In this document: positions 1 to 9,004 of the stretch, piece by piece
Position numbering within the stretch: the first letter of the stretch is position 1
How the letters are laid out: the number at the start of each line of letters is the position of its first letter
Assembly: GCA_030015575.1 (NCBI GenBank)
Contig: JASDDO010000006.1
Coordinates: 321,146,361 to 321,210,360 of the forward strand
From: Agapanthus africanus
Taxonomy: Eukaryota; Streptophyta; Magnoliopsida; Asparagales; Amaryllidaceae
Direction of reading: 5' to 3'
DNA length: 64,000 nucleotides
Translations under genes and position numbers: made by a program
Notes under the pieces: generated by a model
What the model was told of the DNA's origin: nothing
The model's database searches: none
Seen by the model: only the letters and a program-made list of their open reading frames with translations

Positions 1-398
1 ACTTATGGAAAATTTGTCATAGGCTTTAGTTTAAGTACCTTAAAGAAACTTAAACATTTAAGTCTAAGTATTTTAAAGAAACTTTAGACAATTTCGTCCA
101 AAAATTCTTGTGGAGTTTCTTAACTTTGTATTTAAGACTCCTACTATTCATCATTCACGGTATACTCCATGATTGTAATTTTAACGCCCCCCTTTTTTCT
201 TTTTGCCTTTCAGATACAATAGCATATCCATCAGACTTTGGTTATGAGCATCAGGAGAATTTGCGTCCGGATGAACCGACAGAGTAAGAGATCTTTCAAA
301 TGATACGGGCTCACGATACTCTGCAACAATATCTACATTTATGGGATTGATGGTATAACCAATAGTCCAGGGCCAGGTTAGTTTTCAATATGAGGTGC
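1..398. other. Unassigned flank left of element D
   Basis: No convincing coding region, repeat or LTR boundary is visible. The stretch is AT-rich and ends with GGTGC directly before the TG start of the D LTR, so GGTGC is the candidate left target duplication of D. The right copy is not in the window because D is truncated there. It could be host intergenic DNA or part of yet another element. Confidence 0.4.
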
Positions 399-1448
399 TG
401 ATTGATGCGAAAAGAGACGTATGTGTATGTTGTAAATAACCGCAATCAAAACGGTGTCGTAAATAGCTAGTCGCGATGAGTACGGGTCGTCCGCAGGAAA
501 ACGATGAATTTCTTATCTTGATTTAGACGAGTTGATAGAAGAAAAGTGAGATATTTGTCGTTTTAAACTAGTATGGTTAGAAAATTTTATAATAGAAAGG
601 CTTGTAGGGTTTATAGAATTTGGTAGTTAATGGATGAACTTAAAAAAATATAATTCTTTTTATTTTTTAATTATTTAATATTAAAGAGATAGCGATGAAT
701 GTGGATTGGGGTTCTTGGGGGAATTAGGGTTTCCCTCTACTGACTCTTGTCCTTCCATTGATCTCAAGCCCTAAACAAAACAATTATTAACGAATCTCTA
801 ATCATGGTCATGACTATCATGAAGTGATAGCGTGCTCGATAAGAAGGTTAATATTCATTTTGTTAAAGTTTATAAAATTAAAACTTTAAAAAGAATTCAA
901 GTGATATTTTTCATCCATTATTCTACCATATCCTACAAACCCTAGCAAGCAAGAATTTACTCGTTCATGGATATTAGCGTAGTAGAAAAAAGGTGGAAGA
1001 ATACGGAACTCATAATTAAAATTAAAAATGCCGAAAGTAAATGCAGATTGTAATTGCGGAAAGTAATGCAGAAAGTAAAGCGCAGAAAGTAAATGCAGAA
1101 AGTAAAATACGGCAAGTAAATGCGACAAAATTAAAAGAAATGACTTTCTTTATTGATCCACTAGTGCATTACAAAATTGCTCGCTGAAAAAGTAAATTAC
1201 AAAAGCCCTAGTTGCTTTCTAGATCTTTCTCAATCGATGGATAGATAGTTCGATGATTGTATAGATAGCTCCCGTTCCTTTTATAGGCTCTGGAATGTGA
1301 AAGCCTAAATGACATATTGAAGTGTGTGAAATTACGATCATGACCCTGAATTTTCAGATCCTACGGCTTCTAAATGACCGCTGAACCGCCGCCTATAACC
1401 TTATTTGACCGAGTCACCAACAAAATCCGGTCATTTTAGAAAATAAAG
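399..1448 (-). repeat. Truncated 3' LTR of element D
   Basis: The plus-strand start TGATTGATGCG matches the F LTR start TGATTGACACG, followed by the shared words AACCGCAATCAA, CGGTGTCG and GAGTACGGGTCGTCC. A minus-strand TATA box (CTATAAAAGG) lies near 1278-1288, at the corresponding place to the TATA box of F. The outer U3 part and the polypurine tract are missing; sequence passes straight into the 3' untranslated region at about 1449, so a deletion removed the LTR/internal junction. The exact right edge is uncertain by some tens of bases. Confidence 0.7.
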
Positions 1449-2768
1449 GAAGGTGAAAATTACATGCAAAGATAAAAACATATAAAAGAAAAAAAACTTG
1501 AAAATAAGAGTTTCAAGCTACACTACCTTTTTAGTTGTCATGAGCCCTATCTTAATGGTCTTGAAAAGATATCAAAAATCACATCCTCCCTCACTAAAAC
1601 GTCGTCTTTAGTCTTCCTCCCTACCTTTCTTCCAAACATCGATCATATACCCCTACGTGTGTGTAAAAGGCATCCTTACACTTGGAGAATTCAATTCAAT
1701 CCATCATATCCTTTGTCCATATTCCTTAGTACTTTTTAGTCGGTGATGTTTTAAATGGATTTGCTCACACATTATTCATGCGACCGTTAATATTTCTTGA
1801 GGTACTAACCAACCGATTACCGAATGTGCTCAATTATTAAGGCGTAATTAACAATATCCTAGTCATGCAACACTTAAGAGTTAACAGTGACTCCCAAACC
1901 AGTTGGTCTAAAACACTAGGTGATAAGGCACCCTCGCTATATTTTTTTATGCTGTCTTAAGTAATTACAAAACCAGTGTTCATTTTTTTTTAAATTTTTT
2001 TATGCACCACTTATATTTTGTTAATTCTTCATACTAAGCCTTCTAGGCAAGAGTATTTCAAGGTATCATTTACCATCTCAAGTTTCAAGATGTGTGCAAG
2101 TGCGCATAGTAGGGTATCAACGCCTAGAAGTTTGAACTCAATAATACGTACTATTTTTCAGACTTATTTCTATCTGCAGATTAGTGATTTTCTCATCTTA
2201 TTAACCCTTGGGACAACAGCTCATGACTACGTATCACTACCTTGGCTTTAAAACATCTAATTTTCTTGCATTCTTAAATCTCTTTCTCTCTTTCATATGT
2301 ATTTTTCACTTTCTAACTTTTTATTTTCAAAATTTATGCAATACATTATTTGCATATAATGCGTGGATATATACAAACCTTCCCCCAAATTTGTTTGCAG
2401 CAATGTCCTCACTGATACTGTCCTGTAAATTCAAAACCTGAAAACTAGGAGGAACAGTTCAAGAAGATGGTATAAAGAAGGGGTTAAGTGTGAATGACAT
2501 TAAAATCCTCCCCCAAACTTGTTCTTGGCTCATAATCATGCAAAAATTTCTAGAGCCATTTAAAAATATTTTTCTTCTTTCCCTCCAAATTTGAGTAAAA
2601 CAGTGTTTTCATTACTAAGCATTGAATTTAACATAAGAGAAAGGTAAATATTATCGGTCTACATAAAGCTTTAGAAAGACCAAAAGTCAACACCAACCAT
2701 TCAAATATTTTATCAAGATAACACCATGGTTGGTAGAAAAATACGTAACAGATGTACATGTTGAAGAC
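1449..2768 (-). other. 3' untranslated region of element D
   Basis: No coding potential. It is collinear with 53016-54223 of element F, for example ATGAGCCCTATCTTAAT at about 1538 and 53104. On the minus strand it carries polypurine motifs of the AAGTTTGGGGG type at about 2381-2390 and 2507-2520, well away from the LTR. Confidence 0.65.
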
Positions 2769-3337
2769 TTAAGACTGTATAAGAATGAAGGTTGTATCAT
2801 ATCTCAAGAAGAAGAAACAGAAATGAGAGTAACGATAAAAGATGAAATGGGGGTAAGATAAGAGGTGTAATCGAAAGGTTTTATGTCTCGGTTGGTAGAG
2901 AAGAAAAAATGACGGTGAATAAAAATGAGAATATGAAAGATAAGAAATGGGTGGAATAATCGCATTCTCGTATGTGATAAGAAGAAGGGGTGGTGATTCA
3001 ACTTCTTCAGCCTCAAACAGAGGCTCATAAATTTCCGGTGGAGGTTGATTTATCACAACATCCAAGACTTTAAGGAACACGAGTTTTTCAGCGAAAATAT
3101 TTTCGAAACTTTCATCGATGATGATCTCATCGGAAAGAAAGAAATCAGTGGAATAGGCAGATTCACCAGGAAGGTTGAAAGTTTCAAGATCAATGTGTTG
3201 CGCACCAGCATTCAAAAAACTTGATTCATCAGAAATTATGGAAGTAGGAGACTCGAAAAGCTCATCTCCCTCGTTCTCAAAAGAGTCTAAAGCGAGTGGT
3301 CTTTCAAGAATCATAAAGCTTGAAATAAAGGAGTGTG
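2769..3337 (-). pseudogene. Element D acidic protein, C-terminal part (split by A)
   Basis: This is an open minus-strand reading frame that continues, in phase, the frame at 26502-27150 on the far side of element A. Taking out A plus one copy of its GTGTG duplication brings the two halves into the same frame. The product is rich in Asp, Glu, Ser and Pro and resembles the tail after the protease of element F: both have runs such as FENIFAEKLVFL (D) and FEEIFADELAFL (F), then a PPPLLL-like stretch. No catalytic motif is visible. It is a remnant of a retrotransposon polyprotein tail, function unknown. Confidence 0.65.
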
Positions 3338-3889
3338 TGTTCCCCTCCGAATAGGCGGCCAAGACATGAACGTCTTGCCTGAAATTCGGGGCAGATGCTA
3401 ATTGGTGCTATCTGTCTACCTCTCCGAAGATGCCAAGTTGATTTATGGCACCATGTATCGAAGGTTTAAACGGATGCGTCCAATGTAGGAGACTTCGTCA
3501 GATTCTCCCTCGCTTGAGGGGTTTTTGATTGTGGGGACGCTCTTCCCTACAGGTGCAACCCCCTGCAGTTAATTATGCTACCACATTGCGGTAACAAATT
3601 TCTCCTTCTCCAGATGATCACTTCATGTCATGTGTGTTTATTTTGCATTTGGTTGCCCGTGGATTGTATACGGAGACTGAGTTATGTCATCGCCCGTAGG
3701 GCGTGGACCAGTCCAAATCCGTATTATCTTAGATTTGGGTTTGGGGGTTTGGGTTTAAGGATACGTTAGTCTCGTTTGAGACTAAGATCGACTTAAACGT
3801 TTGTTAAGGATACGCCAGTCTAGTTTTTATACTAAGATCAACTTAACGGGATCGTTTAGATCCGACAAGAGAGCAATTAAGGGAGCCCT

Positions 3890-4200
3890 GTTGTTTAGTT
3901 TAGTGACGTTGCGGTCAATAGGTAGTTTAAGGACACTGCGGTCCAATGTTAGTTTTAAGACGTTGCGGTCAAGGTTAAGGACGTCATAGTCCGTGGGTTT
4001 AAGGACTCCACAGTTCGGCGTTAGTTTTAAGACATCACGATCAAGGTTAAGGACATCATAGTCCGAGGATTTAAGGACTCCACAGTCCGGCGTTAGTTTT
4101 AAGACATCACGGTCAAGGTTAAGGACATCATAGTCCGTTGTTAGTTTTAAGACATCCCGATCAAGGTTAAGAACATCATAGTCCATGAGTTTAAGGACCC
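3890..4200. repeat. GGAC-n6-GTCC minisatellite in A 3' LTR
   Basis: About four diverged copies of a roughly 72-bp unit. Each unit has short segments of the form GGAC-six bases-GTCC, such as GGACTCCACAGTCC and GGACATCATAGTCC, separated by TTAAG or TTTTAAG. The same block is in the 5' LTR (24290-24600) and, as a separate array, inside the element (10779-11141). The apparent repetitive protein on the minus strand is only a by-product of the repeat. Confidence 0.85.
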
Positions 4201-4859
4201 CACAGTCCGTATCAATGTGTGGTCATCGGGACCCGTCACCTCTTTGAAGACGTTGAGGAATTACAACGCCAAATATCAAAGGAGTGAAGAGATGTACTCT
4301 TAAACCAAGGTAGATTAAATGATCTCTGGCCTAATTTGGAACCAAGACCAACTAATTATATTACGAGCTCATTAGCCCAGTTAAGTTTGAATTGAGGACT
4401 TATGGCCAGCTTGGGCTAAGTCCAATCATATTTAGAATATTGGCCCTCTGTTGGTTTATTGAAGGAGAGGCTTTGCCTCTAGAAACTTAGCCACTGGGGA
4501 CAAAGTTTTCAAATTAGTGTTAAACACTAAGGAGAGAGGGGTCTCGTGTGGACACGTGAGAGCGCCCTGATTCCCCTTATTTTATCCTGCATGTGGGTGT
4601 TTAGCACTTTTAATTCTGACGGCCATCACGTGTGAGCACGTGATGGAGGCCCACGCTCTGGTCTGTTAGAATGCTAATTAGGGGTCACGTGGTGACACGT
4701 GAGGGCGCCCTAAAGCTCTTTTCTGTTTCTTTTTCCTTTTTCTCTGTGTGCTTCAGGGGTCACGTGGGACACGTGAGGCGTTGCCTCAAAGTTCTTTTCT
4801 GTGGATCTTTACAGGGGTCACGTGGTAGCACGCGACTTTGGTTCTTTGCATGTTTTAAA

Positions 4860-5440
4860 AATTTGTTCATCTTTTAAAAATTAAATTCTTCATAGGGTTA
4901 AACCCTAGAAATAAACTTTAGAGCAATTAAATTCCTGTTTTCTTCTGAAGAATTATATTCTTAGATAGGGTTAAATCCTAATTTCTTGTCTGTAGAGAAT
5001 TAAATTGTGGTATAGGGTGAAACCCTAATTCTCCGTTTTTTAAGGGAATTAAATTCCTGTGGGTTTAAGAGAATTAAGTTCTCAATTTGGGTTAAACCCT
5101 AGTTCTGTCCATTTTGAAGGAATCAAATTCCTGTAATATAGGGTTAAACCCTAACTTTATCTCAAAGGAATTAAATTCCTATAATTCGGTGAGAATTAAA
5201 TTCTACAAAACTCAGTTCCTCCTCTGTGTTTTAGATCTGCATGGCAGGATCTCAACCCAATGAGAATTAAATTCTCCATTCATGGGGAGATGTGCACTTT
5301 GCAGATCCTCCACCAGAGAAAGAACTAAGTTCTTTTCTTTATATAAGAGTTAAACTCTTTCGAGAATTAAATTCTCTTTTGAAGCCTCTCTTTTCTTACC
5401 TAGGGTTTTTCTTTTGCAGAGAATCAAATTCTTCCTTCTG
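4860..5440. repeat. Array of short TTAA-centred palindromes in A 3' LTR
   Basis: More than a dozen short inverted repeats follow one another. Examples are AGGAATTAAATTCCT (5166-5180), GAGAATTAAATTCTC (5262-5276), AAGAGTTAAACTCTT (5346-5360) and AAAGAACTAAGTTCTTT (about 5319-5335). Five near-copies of AGGGTTAAACCCTA, a telobox-like palindrome, are interspersed. The arms differ from copy to copy but remain complementary. The 5' LTR has the same array at about 25320-25890. The array lies on the transcribed side of the TATA box. Confidence 0.85.
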
Positions 5441-5513
5441 AATTTAAAAGATTCCCAGACTCTCTCTCTCTATCTATGTTCTTCTCTCCTTTTAACTTTC
5501 TCTTTTGGCTCCT

Positions 5514-5520
5514 ATTTATA
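5514..5520 (-). promoter_or_regulatory. TATA box of element A (3' LTR copy)
   Basis: Minus-strand reading gives CTATAAATAGGAGCC, a classic plant TATA box. The 5' LTR copy is at 25967-25973 and would drive full-length transcription toward lower coordinates. U3 is therefore about 5521-6043, and R/U5 is about 3338-5490. Confidence 0.75.
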
Positions 5521-5861
5521 GGAGAAGGAAAAGAATCAATCTGTTTTAGTGAATCTTTCATTGAAAGATTTGCTTTATTTATTGAGAGATTTGATTTATC
5601 TTCATCATTAATCTGGGCCTTTAGATTATTAGGTGAATGTTATTCACCATTGGATTTTAAATTCAAAGATATCTCTTTGTTATTTCGGTTAGATTTAGGG
5701 GGAAATCTTTCCATGTCCAAGATTTTTCCATAAATTGGTGATATTTAATCACCCTCATATTCTTGATCCAACGGTTTCAGATAAATCTTCTCCATTTTGG
5801 AATGATTTGAATGATCTCCCCTCAGAATTTAATTCTGTTTAAGAATAAGGATTTTAAAGCC

Positions 5862-6003
5862 GGTCACGTGTGGCCACGTGGCCCCTGGTCACGTGTGAGC
5901 ACATGACCCCTGGAATGGGCTTCTCTTCTTCTGCGCTCGCTCTTTGCTGCTTTAAACGTCACGTGCCAGCACGTGACCATTGGTCACGTGTGAGCACGTG
6001 ATA
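5862..6003. promoter_or_regulatory. Clustered palindromic double G-boxes in U3 of A
   Basis: Several tandem pairs of CACGTG occur as near-perfect palindromes, for example GTCACGTGTGAGCACGTGA and GTCACGTGCCAGCACGTGAC, about 350-490 bp upstream of the minus-strand TATA box. CACGTG is the G-box bound by plant bZIP and bHLH factors. The 5' LTR has the same cluster at about 26312-26455. That it acts as an enhancer is inference from position. Confidence 0.6.
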
Positions 6004-6043
6004 CCTCTTCTGAAGCTTTTTCCTGATTTTTAATCAGGGAACA

Positions 6044-6057
6044 AATGCCCCCACAGC
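6044..6057 (-). other. Polypurine tract of element A
   Basis: The minus strand reads CTGTGGGGGCATT directly before the LTR start TGTTCCC. A purine-rich run at this place primes plus-strand DNA synthesis in LTR retrotransposons. Confidence 0.75.
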
Positions 6058-6156
6058 GTTGTTCTCTCGTGTCTGCACGTGAGTGCAACGCTGTCACTTT
6101 TGTGACCGTCGGATCTGCCTTGGGAGTAGGGTAGATGAAACGTTTTCCATCCCATC

Positions 6157-6166
6157 CTATAAATGC
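6157..6166 (+). promoter_or_regulatory. Plus-strand TATA box for the antisense gene region of A
   Basis: CCTATAAATGCCC lies on the plus strand just inside the 3' LTR of A, with a pyrimidine-rich leader downstream and the first long plus-strand ORF at 6734. The distance suits a promoter with a leader of about 500 bases. A possible 5' splice site (AAGTAAGA at about 6294) and a 3' splice site (TTACTTCAG ending at 6728) would make most of the leader an intron. Promoter function is inferred. Confidence 0.5.
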
Positions 6167-6733
6167 CCATGTACTTTCAGAAGAGCCTCCACTTTGCTTC
6201 ATCTTCCTCTTTGTAAACTTTTTCTGAGAATTTAATTCTCGTTTCCAGAGCTTAGTTCTCTGTCTCAAAAATTCCCAGAGTTTAACTCTGTTTTAAGTAA
6301 GACCCATCTCTTCGGGTAATGTCTCCGGATGATCGAAGAACTTTCACAGAACTCTCAGGATTTGAAATCCGTGCTAAGGGTTTTTTTCCTTTTTTAACAA
6401 AAAACCCATTTTTCTTCAAGTTCTTCAACAGAAACATAAAATAATTTAATCTTCAAACAGTAGATCTTTCAGGGTTCATCTGATCTTTAGGGAGATGATG
6501 ATGTTGGTCGCCTTTTATGGAATTTAACTCCATCCCCAAGGAGCTTCGGCTCTGGAACAGAATTCTTCTGGGAATTTAATTCCCTTTTTCAAAAAGGAAT
6601 TTAGTTCCTACGAAGAACTAAGTTCTTCCCATGGGGACTTCTTGGGGTTTCCTTGCCCTGAGTTCTCAGTTCTCTTTCACAACCGAGAGGAAGAAGTTTG
6701 TAATGAATTTTCTTGATTGTTACTTCAGGTATC
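6167..6733 (+). other. Leader or intron of antisense gene, with palindromes
   Basis: No ORF. It contains further members of the palindrome family: GAGAATTTAATTCTC (6226-6240), CAGAGTTTAACTCTG (6276-6290), GGGAATTTAATTCCC (6570-6584) and GAAGAACTAAGTTCTTC (6612-6628). The 3' end is pyrimidine-rich and ends in a good acceptor-like CAG six bases before the ATG of the first antisense ORF. Confidence 0.5.
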
Positions 6734-7240
6734 ATGGATGCCCATTTGTATAATCTTGACGAAATCATTTCTTACGGGAACATTCGTGCACTGGGTCGCA
6801 GCCAGAACCAGGAGTTCACCAACGCTCAATGTGCTGAGATCATGAGCCGTTTCAACGAGTACAATGGTCAGTTACTCCCTCGTCGCTCTTCTCTTTTGAA
6901 ACTCGTCGTGCTAGCGATCTGGGAGGCGCTCCCTCTCTTTTGCACCGACGTATCGCTCGGGGCATTGGATACCGCCGAGGATAAAGTGCATTCGGTGTAT
7001 CTGATGAGTCTAATCTCGAAGAGGAGGCGAGGCAATCTCATTGATCTCTTACATCAGGCTTTTCAGCAGTCGGCCATACTTTCTGCTTATCGGAGGGTAG
7101 AGGACATCCATGAGGATCCCGACGCTTGTGATCGCGAGAGAAAACATACTAGGATGGTTCGAAATGCCTGGAAGATCTTGGACAAAGTTACTTTTGAGTT
7201 TCTTAATGCATGCCCCGAATCTGAGGTCTTTCCATTGTAA
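6734..7240 (+). CDS. Antisense ORF 1 of element A, unknown protein
   Basis: A 168-codon ORF on the strand opposite to gag-pol, starting at the ATG of MDAHLYNLDEIIS just after an acceptor-like TTACTTCAG. Balanced, GC-richer codon use than its surroundings suggests real coding sequence. The product looks soluble and mostly helical; I see no signal peptide, membrane segment or catalytic motif. It is homologous along its length to the ORF at 9005-9529: shared features are DEIIS/EEVIS near the start, LDTAEDK/LDAAEDK in the middle and a short aromatic, Pro-ending tail. Antisense extra ORFs between integrase and 3' LTR are known in Tat-lineage elements such as Grande, but I do not recognise this protein family. 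Confidence 0.6.
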   Translation: MDAHLYNLDEIISYGNIRALGRSQNQEFTNAQCAEIMSRFNEYNGQLLPRRSSLLKLVVLAIWEALPLFCTDVSLGALDTAEDKVHSVYLMSLISKRRRGNLIDLLHQAFQQSAILSAYRRVEDIHEDPDACDRERKHTRMVRNAWKILDKVTFEFLNACPESEVFPL

Positions 7241-7420
7241 TTGTTTCTTCTTGTTTTTATATGAACTTTTAAAGTATGAGTGATAAGTTTTTCCTTCCCT
7301 TCTGTGTTTGCATGCCTTCTTTCTGGGATTTTGTTATATTGTCATTGTTGCTGCTGACGAGTTCGGCGTGTGAGGCACCATTTTAATTTTCAGCGCATTT
7401 CAAGTTTGGTGCTCACGTGC
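7241..7420 (+). other. 3' flank of antisense ORF 1, interrupted by Cassandra
   Basis: T-rich sequence after the stop codon resembles a plant 3' untranslated region. It ends at CGTGC (7416-7420), the left target duplication of the Cassandra insertion; the duplicate is at 8708-8712. Confidence 0.5.
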
Positions 7421-7813
7421 TGTCACGCCCCACCCCCAATACAGTGAGTATTGTCCGCTCTGGCCGAAGCCGCACGGTTTTGTCCTTCGGGGCGAACCGG
7501 ACCCGACCAGGGGCCACTTCCCAGGAGGTCACCCATCCCAGAACTTCCCTGGCTCGAGCACGCTTTAACTACGGAGTTCTCAAACTCTTGTAGTGCCAGT
7601 TCACTTAAAAGGCGCCTCTGTATTAAAGAGTGGTATCATTCCATTTATAGTACAGATCTGCCCCCTTTCGGAATGTATTCCGAAAAGTCCCCATTGTTCT
7701 ACAGTGGGTCCCACGGACTCAAGAGGTGGCCCCCGCCTACATAACACGACACTTGGCTTGGCACTTTGTTCCGTGTGGCACTTTGCTCCGTGAGCAAGAA
7801 CCGGGACCCGACA
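7421..7813 (-). repeat. Cassandra 3' LTR
   Basis: 393 bp, TG...CA on the plus strand (TGTCACGCCCC to CCGACA). The 5S rRNA-like segment is on the minus strand at about 7519-7581. ORFs reading through it are artefacts of three similar copies. Confidence 0.88.
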
Positions 7814-7869
7814 TTCTCCCCACCTTTGAACAATGGTTCGTCCTCGAACCACAGACCTACTATTGAGAG

Positions 7870-7885
7870 ACCAGCTCTGATACCA
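7870..7885 (-). other. Primer-binding site of Cassandra (initiator tRNA-Met type)
   Basis: The minus strand reads TGGTATCAGAGCTGGT three bases after the LTR end GTGACA. TGGTATCAGAGC is the standard plant initiator tRNA-Met primer site. Confidence 0.88.
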
Positions 7886-7888
7886 TTC

Positions 7889-8288
7889 TGTCACGCCCCA
7901 CTCCCAATACAGTGAGTATTGTCCGCTCTGACTGAAGCAGCACGGTTTTGTCCTTCGGGGCGAACCGGACCCGACCAGGGGCCACTTCCCAGGAGGTCAC
8001 CCATCCGAGAACTTCCCTGGCTCGAGCACGCTTTAACTACGGAGTTCTCAAGTTCACTTAAAAGGCGCCTCTGTATTGAAGAGTGGTATCATTCCATTTA
8101 TAGTACAGATCTGCCCCCTTTCGGAATGTATTCCGAAGAGTCCCCATTGTTCTACAGTGGGTCCCACGGACTCAAGAGGTGGCCCCCACGGATTCAAGAG
8201 GTGGCCCCCGCCCACTTAACACGACACTTGGCGTGGCACTTTGTTCCGTGTGGCACTTTGCTCCGTGAGCAAGAACCGGGTCTCGACA
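7889..8288 (-). repeat. Cassandra 5' LTR
   Basis: 400 bp, same orientation as the first copy. It lacks a short segment near the 5S-like part (AAACTCTTGTAGTGCC of the first copy) and has an extra repeat of about 22 bp, ACGGATTCAAGAGGTGGCCC, that the first copy lacks. The 5S-like segment is at about 7986-8050 on the minus strand. Confidence 0.88.
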
Positions 8289-8293
8289 TTAAA

Positions 8294-8707
8294 TGTCGGG
8301 ACCCGGTTCTTGCTCACGGAGCAAAGTGCCACACGGAACAAAGTGCCACGCCAAGTGTCGTGTTAAGTGGGCGGGGGCCACCTCTTGAATCCGTGGGGGC
8401 CACCTCTTGAGTCCGTGGGACCCACTGTAGAACAATGGGGACTCTTCGGAATACATTCCGAAAGGGGGCAGATCTGTACTATAAATGGAATGATACCACT
8501 CTTCAATACAGAGGCGCCTTTTAAAGTAAACCGGCACTACAGGAGCTTGAGAACTCCGTAGTTAAGCGTGCTCGAGCCAGGGAAGTTCTAGGATGGGTGA
8601 CCTCCTGGGATGTGGCCCCTGGTCGGGTCCGGTTTGCCCCGAAGGACAAAACCGTACGGTTTCGGCCAGAGCGGACAATACTCTCTGTATTGGGGTGGGG
8701 CGTGACA
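8294..8707 (+). repeat. Inverted third Cassandra LTR
   Basis: 414 bp, TGTCGGGACCC to GGGGCGTGACA on the plus strand. It shares the extra GGATTCAAGAGG-type repeat with the second copy, so it derives from that LTR rather than from the first. The spacer TTAAA at 8289-8293 separates the arms. Confidence 0.88.
8551..8610 (+). repeat. 5S rRNA-like segment in Cassandra LTR
   Basis: It contains AACTCCGTAGTTAAGCGTGC and GGATGGGTGACCTCCTGGGA, which closely match the 3' two thirds of plant 5S rRNA including the internal control region. The 5' part and the end of 5S are absent, so this is not a 5S gene. Confidence 0.85.
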
Positions 8708-9004
8708 CGTGCTCTGCACGTGGGGCCCTTTTGATGGGGCTGTTTAATTTTTCATGCCATATTTTTGTGCACAGCATTAGATGCAGAAAAAGAACCTTGG
8801 AAATAGTCCCATCTCCTTGATTTCCAATGCCTTCCCTTTTTTTGGGCCTTGTAAATAGTTCCACCATGCAATATTCTCCGGGCGCAGCGTTTAATGCCCC
8901 TCTTTATAACCTGAGGTCATGGTCTTCTTTGTTTCTTCATAGATAAATCTATTCTCAGTTTAGTGTGATTTATCCTGATAAAACAACTGAGTGCCATGGC
9001 CTGA
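8708..9004 (+). other. Spacer between antisense ORFs 1 and 2
   Basis: No ORF of note. It continues the T-rich flank of ORF 1 and has acceptor-like CAG/TAG sites at its 3' end (CTTCATAG at about 8941, TTCTCAG at about 8958). It is probably intron or intergenic spacer of the antisense cassette. Confidence 0.4.

Larger units (their letters stand above)
3338..6043 (-). repeat. 3' LTR of element A (2706 bp)
   Basis: It pairs with 23729-26496. Contents on the plus strand: a GTGGATTGTATAC motif at 3658-3670, a 72-bp-type minisatellite at about 3890-4200, CACGTG-rich stretches at 4540-4840 and 5862-6003, and a dense series of short palindromes at about 4860-5440. The 5' LTR is about 60 bp longer, mainly from an extra copy of a segment around the words AGTGTTAAACACT at about 24905-24970. 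Numerous point differences between the LTRs suggest an insertion clearly older than F. Confidence 0.93.
7421..8707 (-). mobile_element. Cassandra-type TRIM element with an extra inverted LTR
   Basis: There are three LTR copies: 7421-7813 and 7889-8288 in the same (minus) orientation, and 8294-8707 inverted. Minus-strand LTRs start TGTCGGG or TGTCGAG and end GGGGCGTGACA. Between the first two lies a 75-bp internal region with a tRNA-Met-type primer site and a polypurine tract (AAAGGTGGGGAGAA). Each LTR holds a 5S rRNA-like segment, the hallmark of Cassandra. The 5-bp duplication CGTGC flanks the entire three-LTR unit. The second and third LTRs form a palindrome with only five bases between the arms. 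The element encodes no protein, so it depends on enzymes from other elements. Confidence 0.9.

Noticed and set aside
3827-4186. Repetitive minus-strand ORF with VLNLDRDVLKL repeats (also at 10724-11158 and 24218-24577)
   Set aside because: It is a translation of the 72-bp minisatellite, whose period is a multiple of three; it has no flanking gene signals and is in the LTR and non-coding part.
8551-8610. Functional 5S rRNA gene
   Set aside because: Only an internal portion of 5S is present and it sits in LTRs with TG...CA ends, primer site and target duplication.
7451-8867. ORFs on both strands across the Cassandra insertion
   Set aside because: They repeat in each LTR copy and on both strands; Cassandra encodes no protein.
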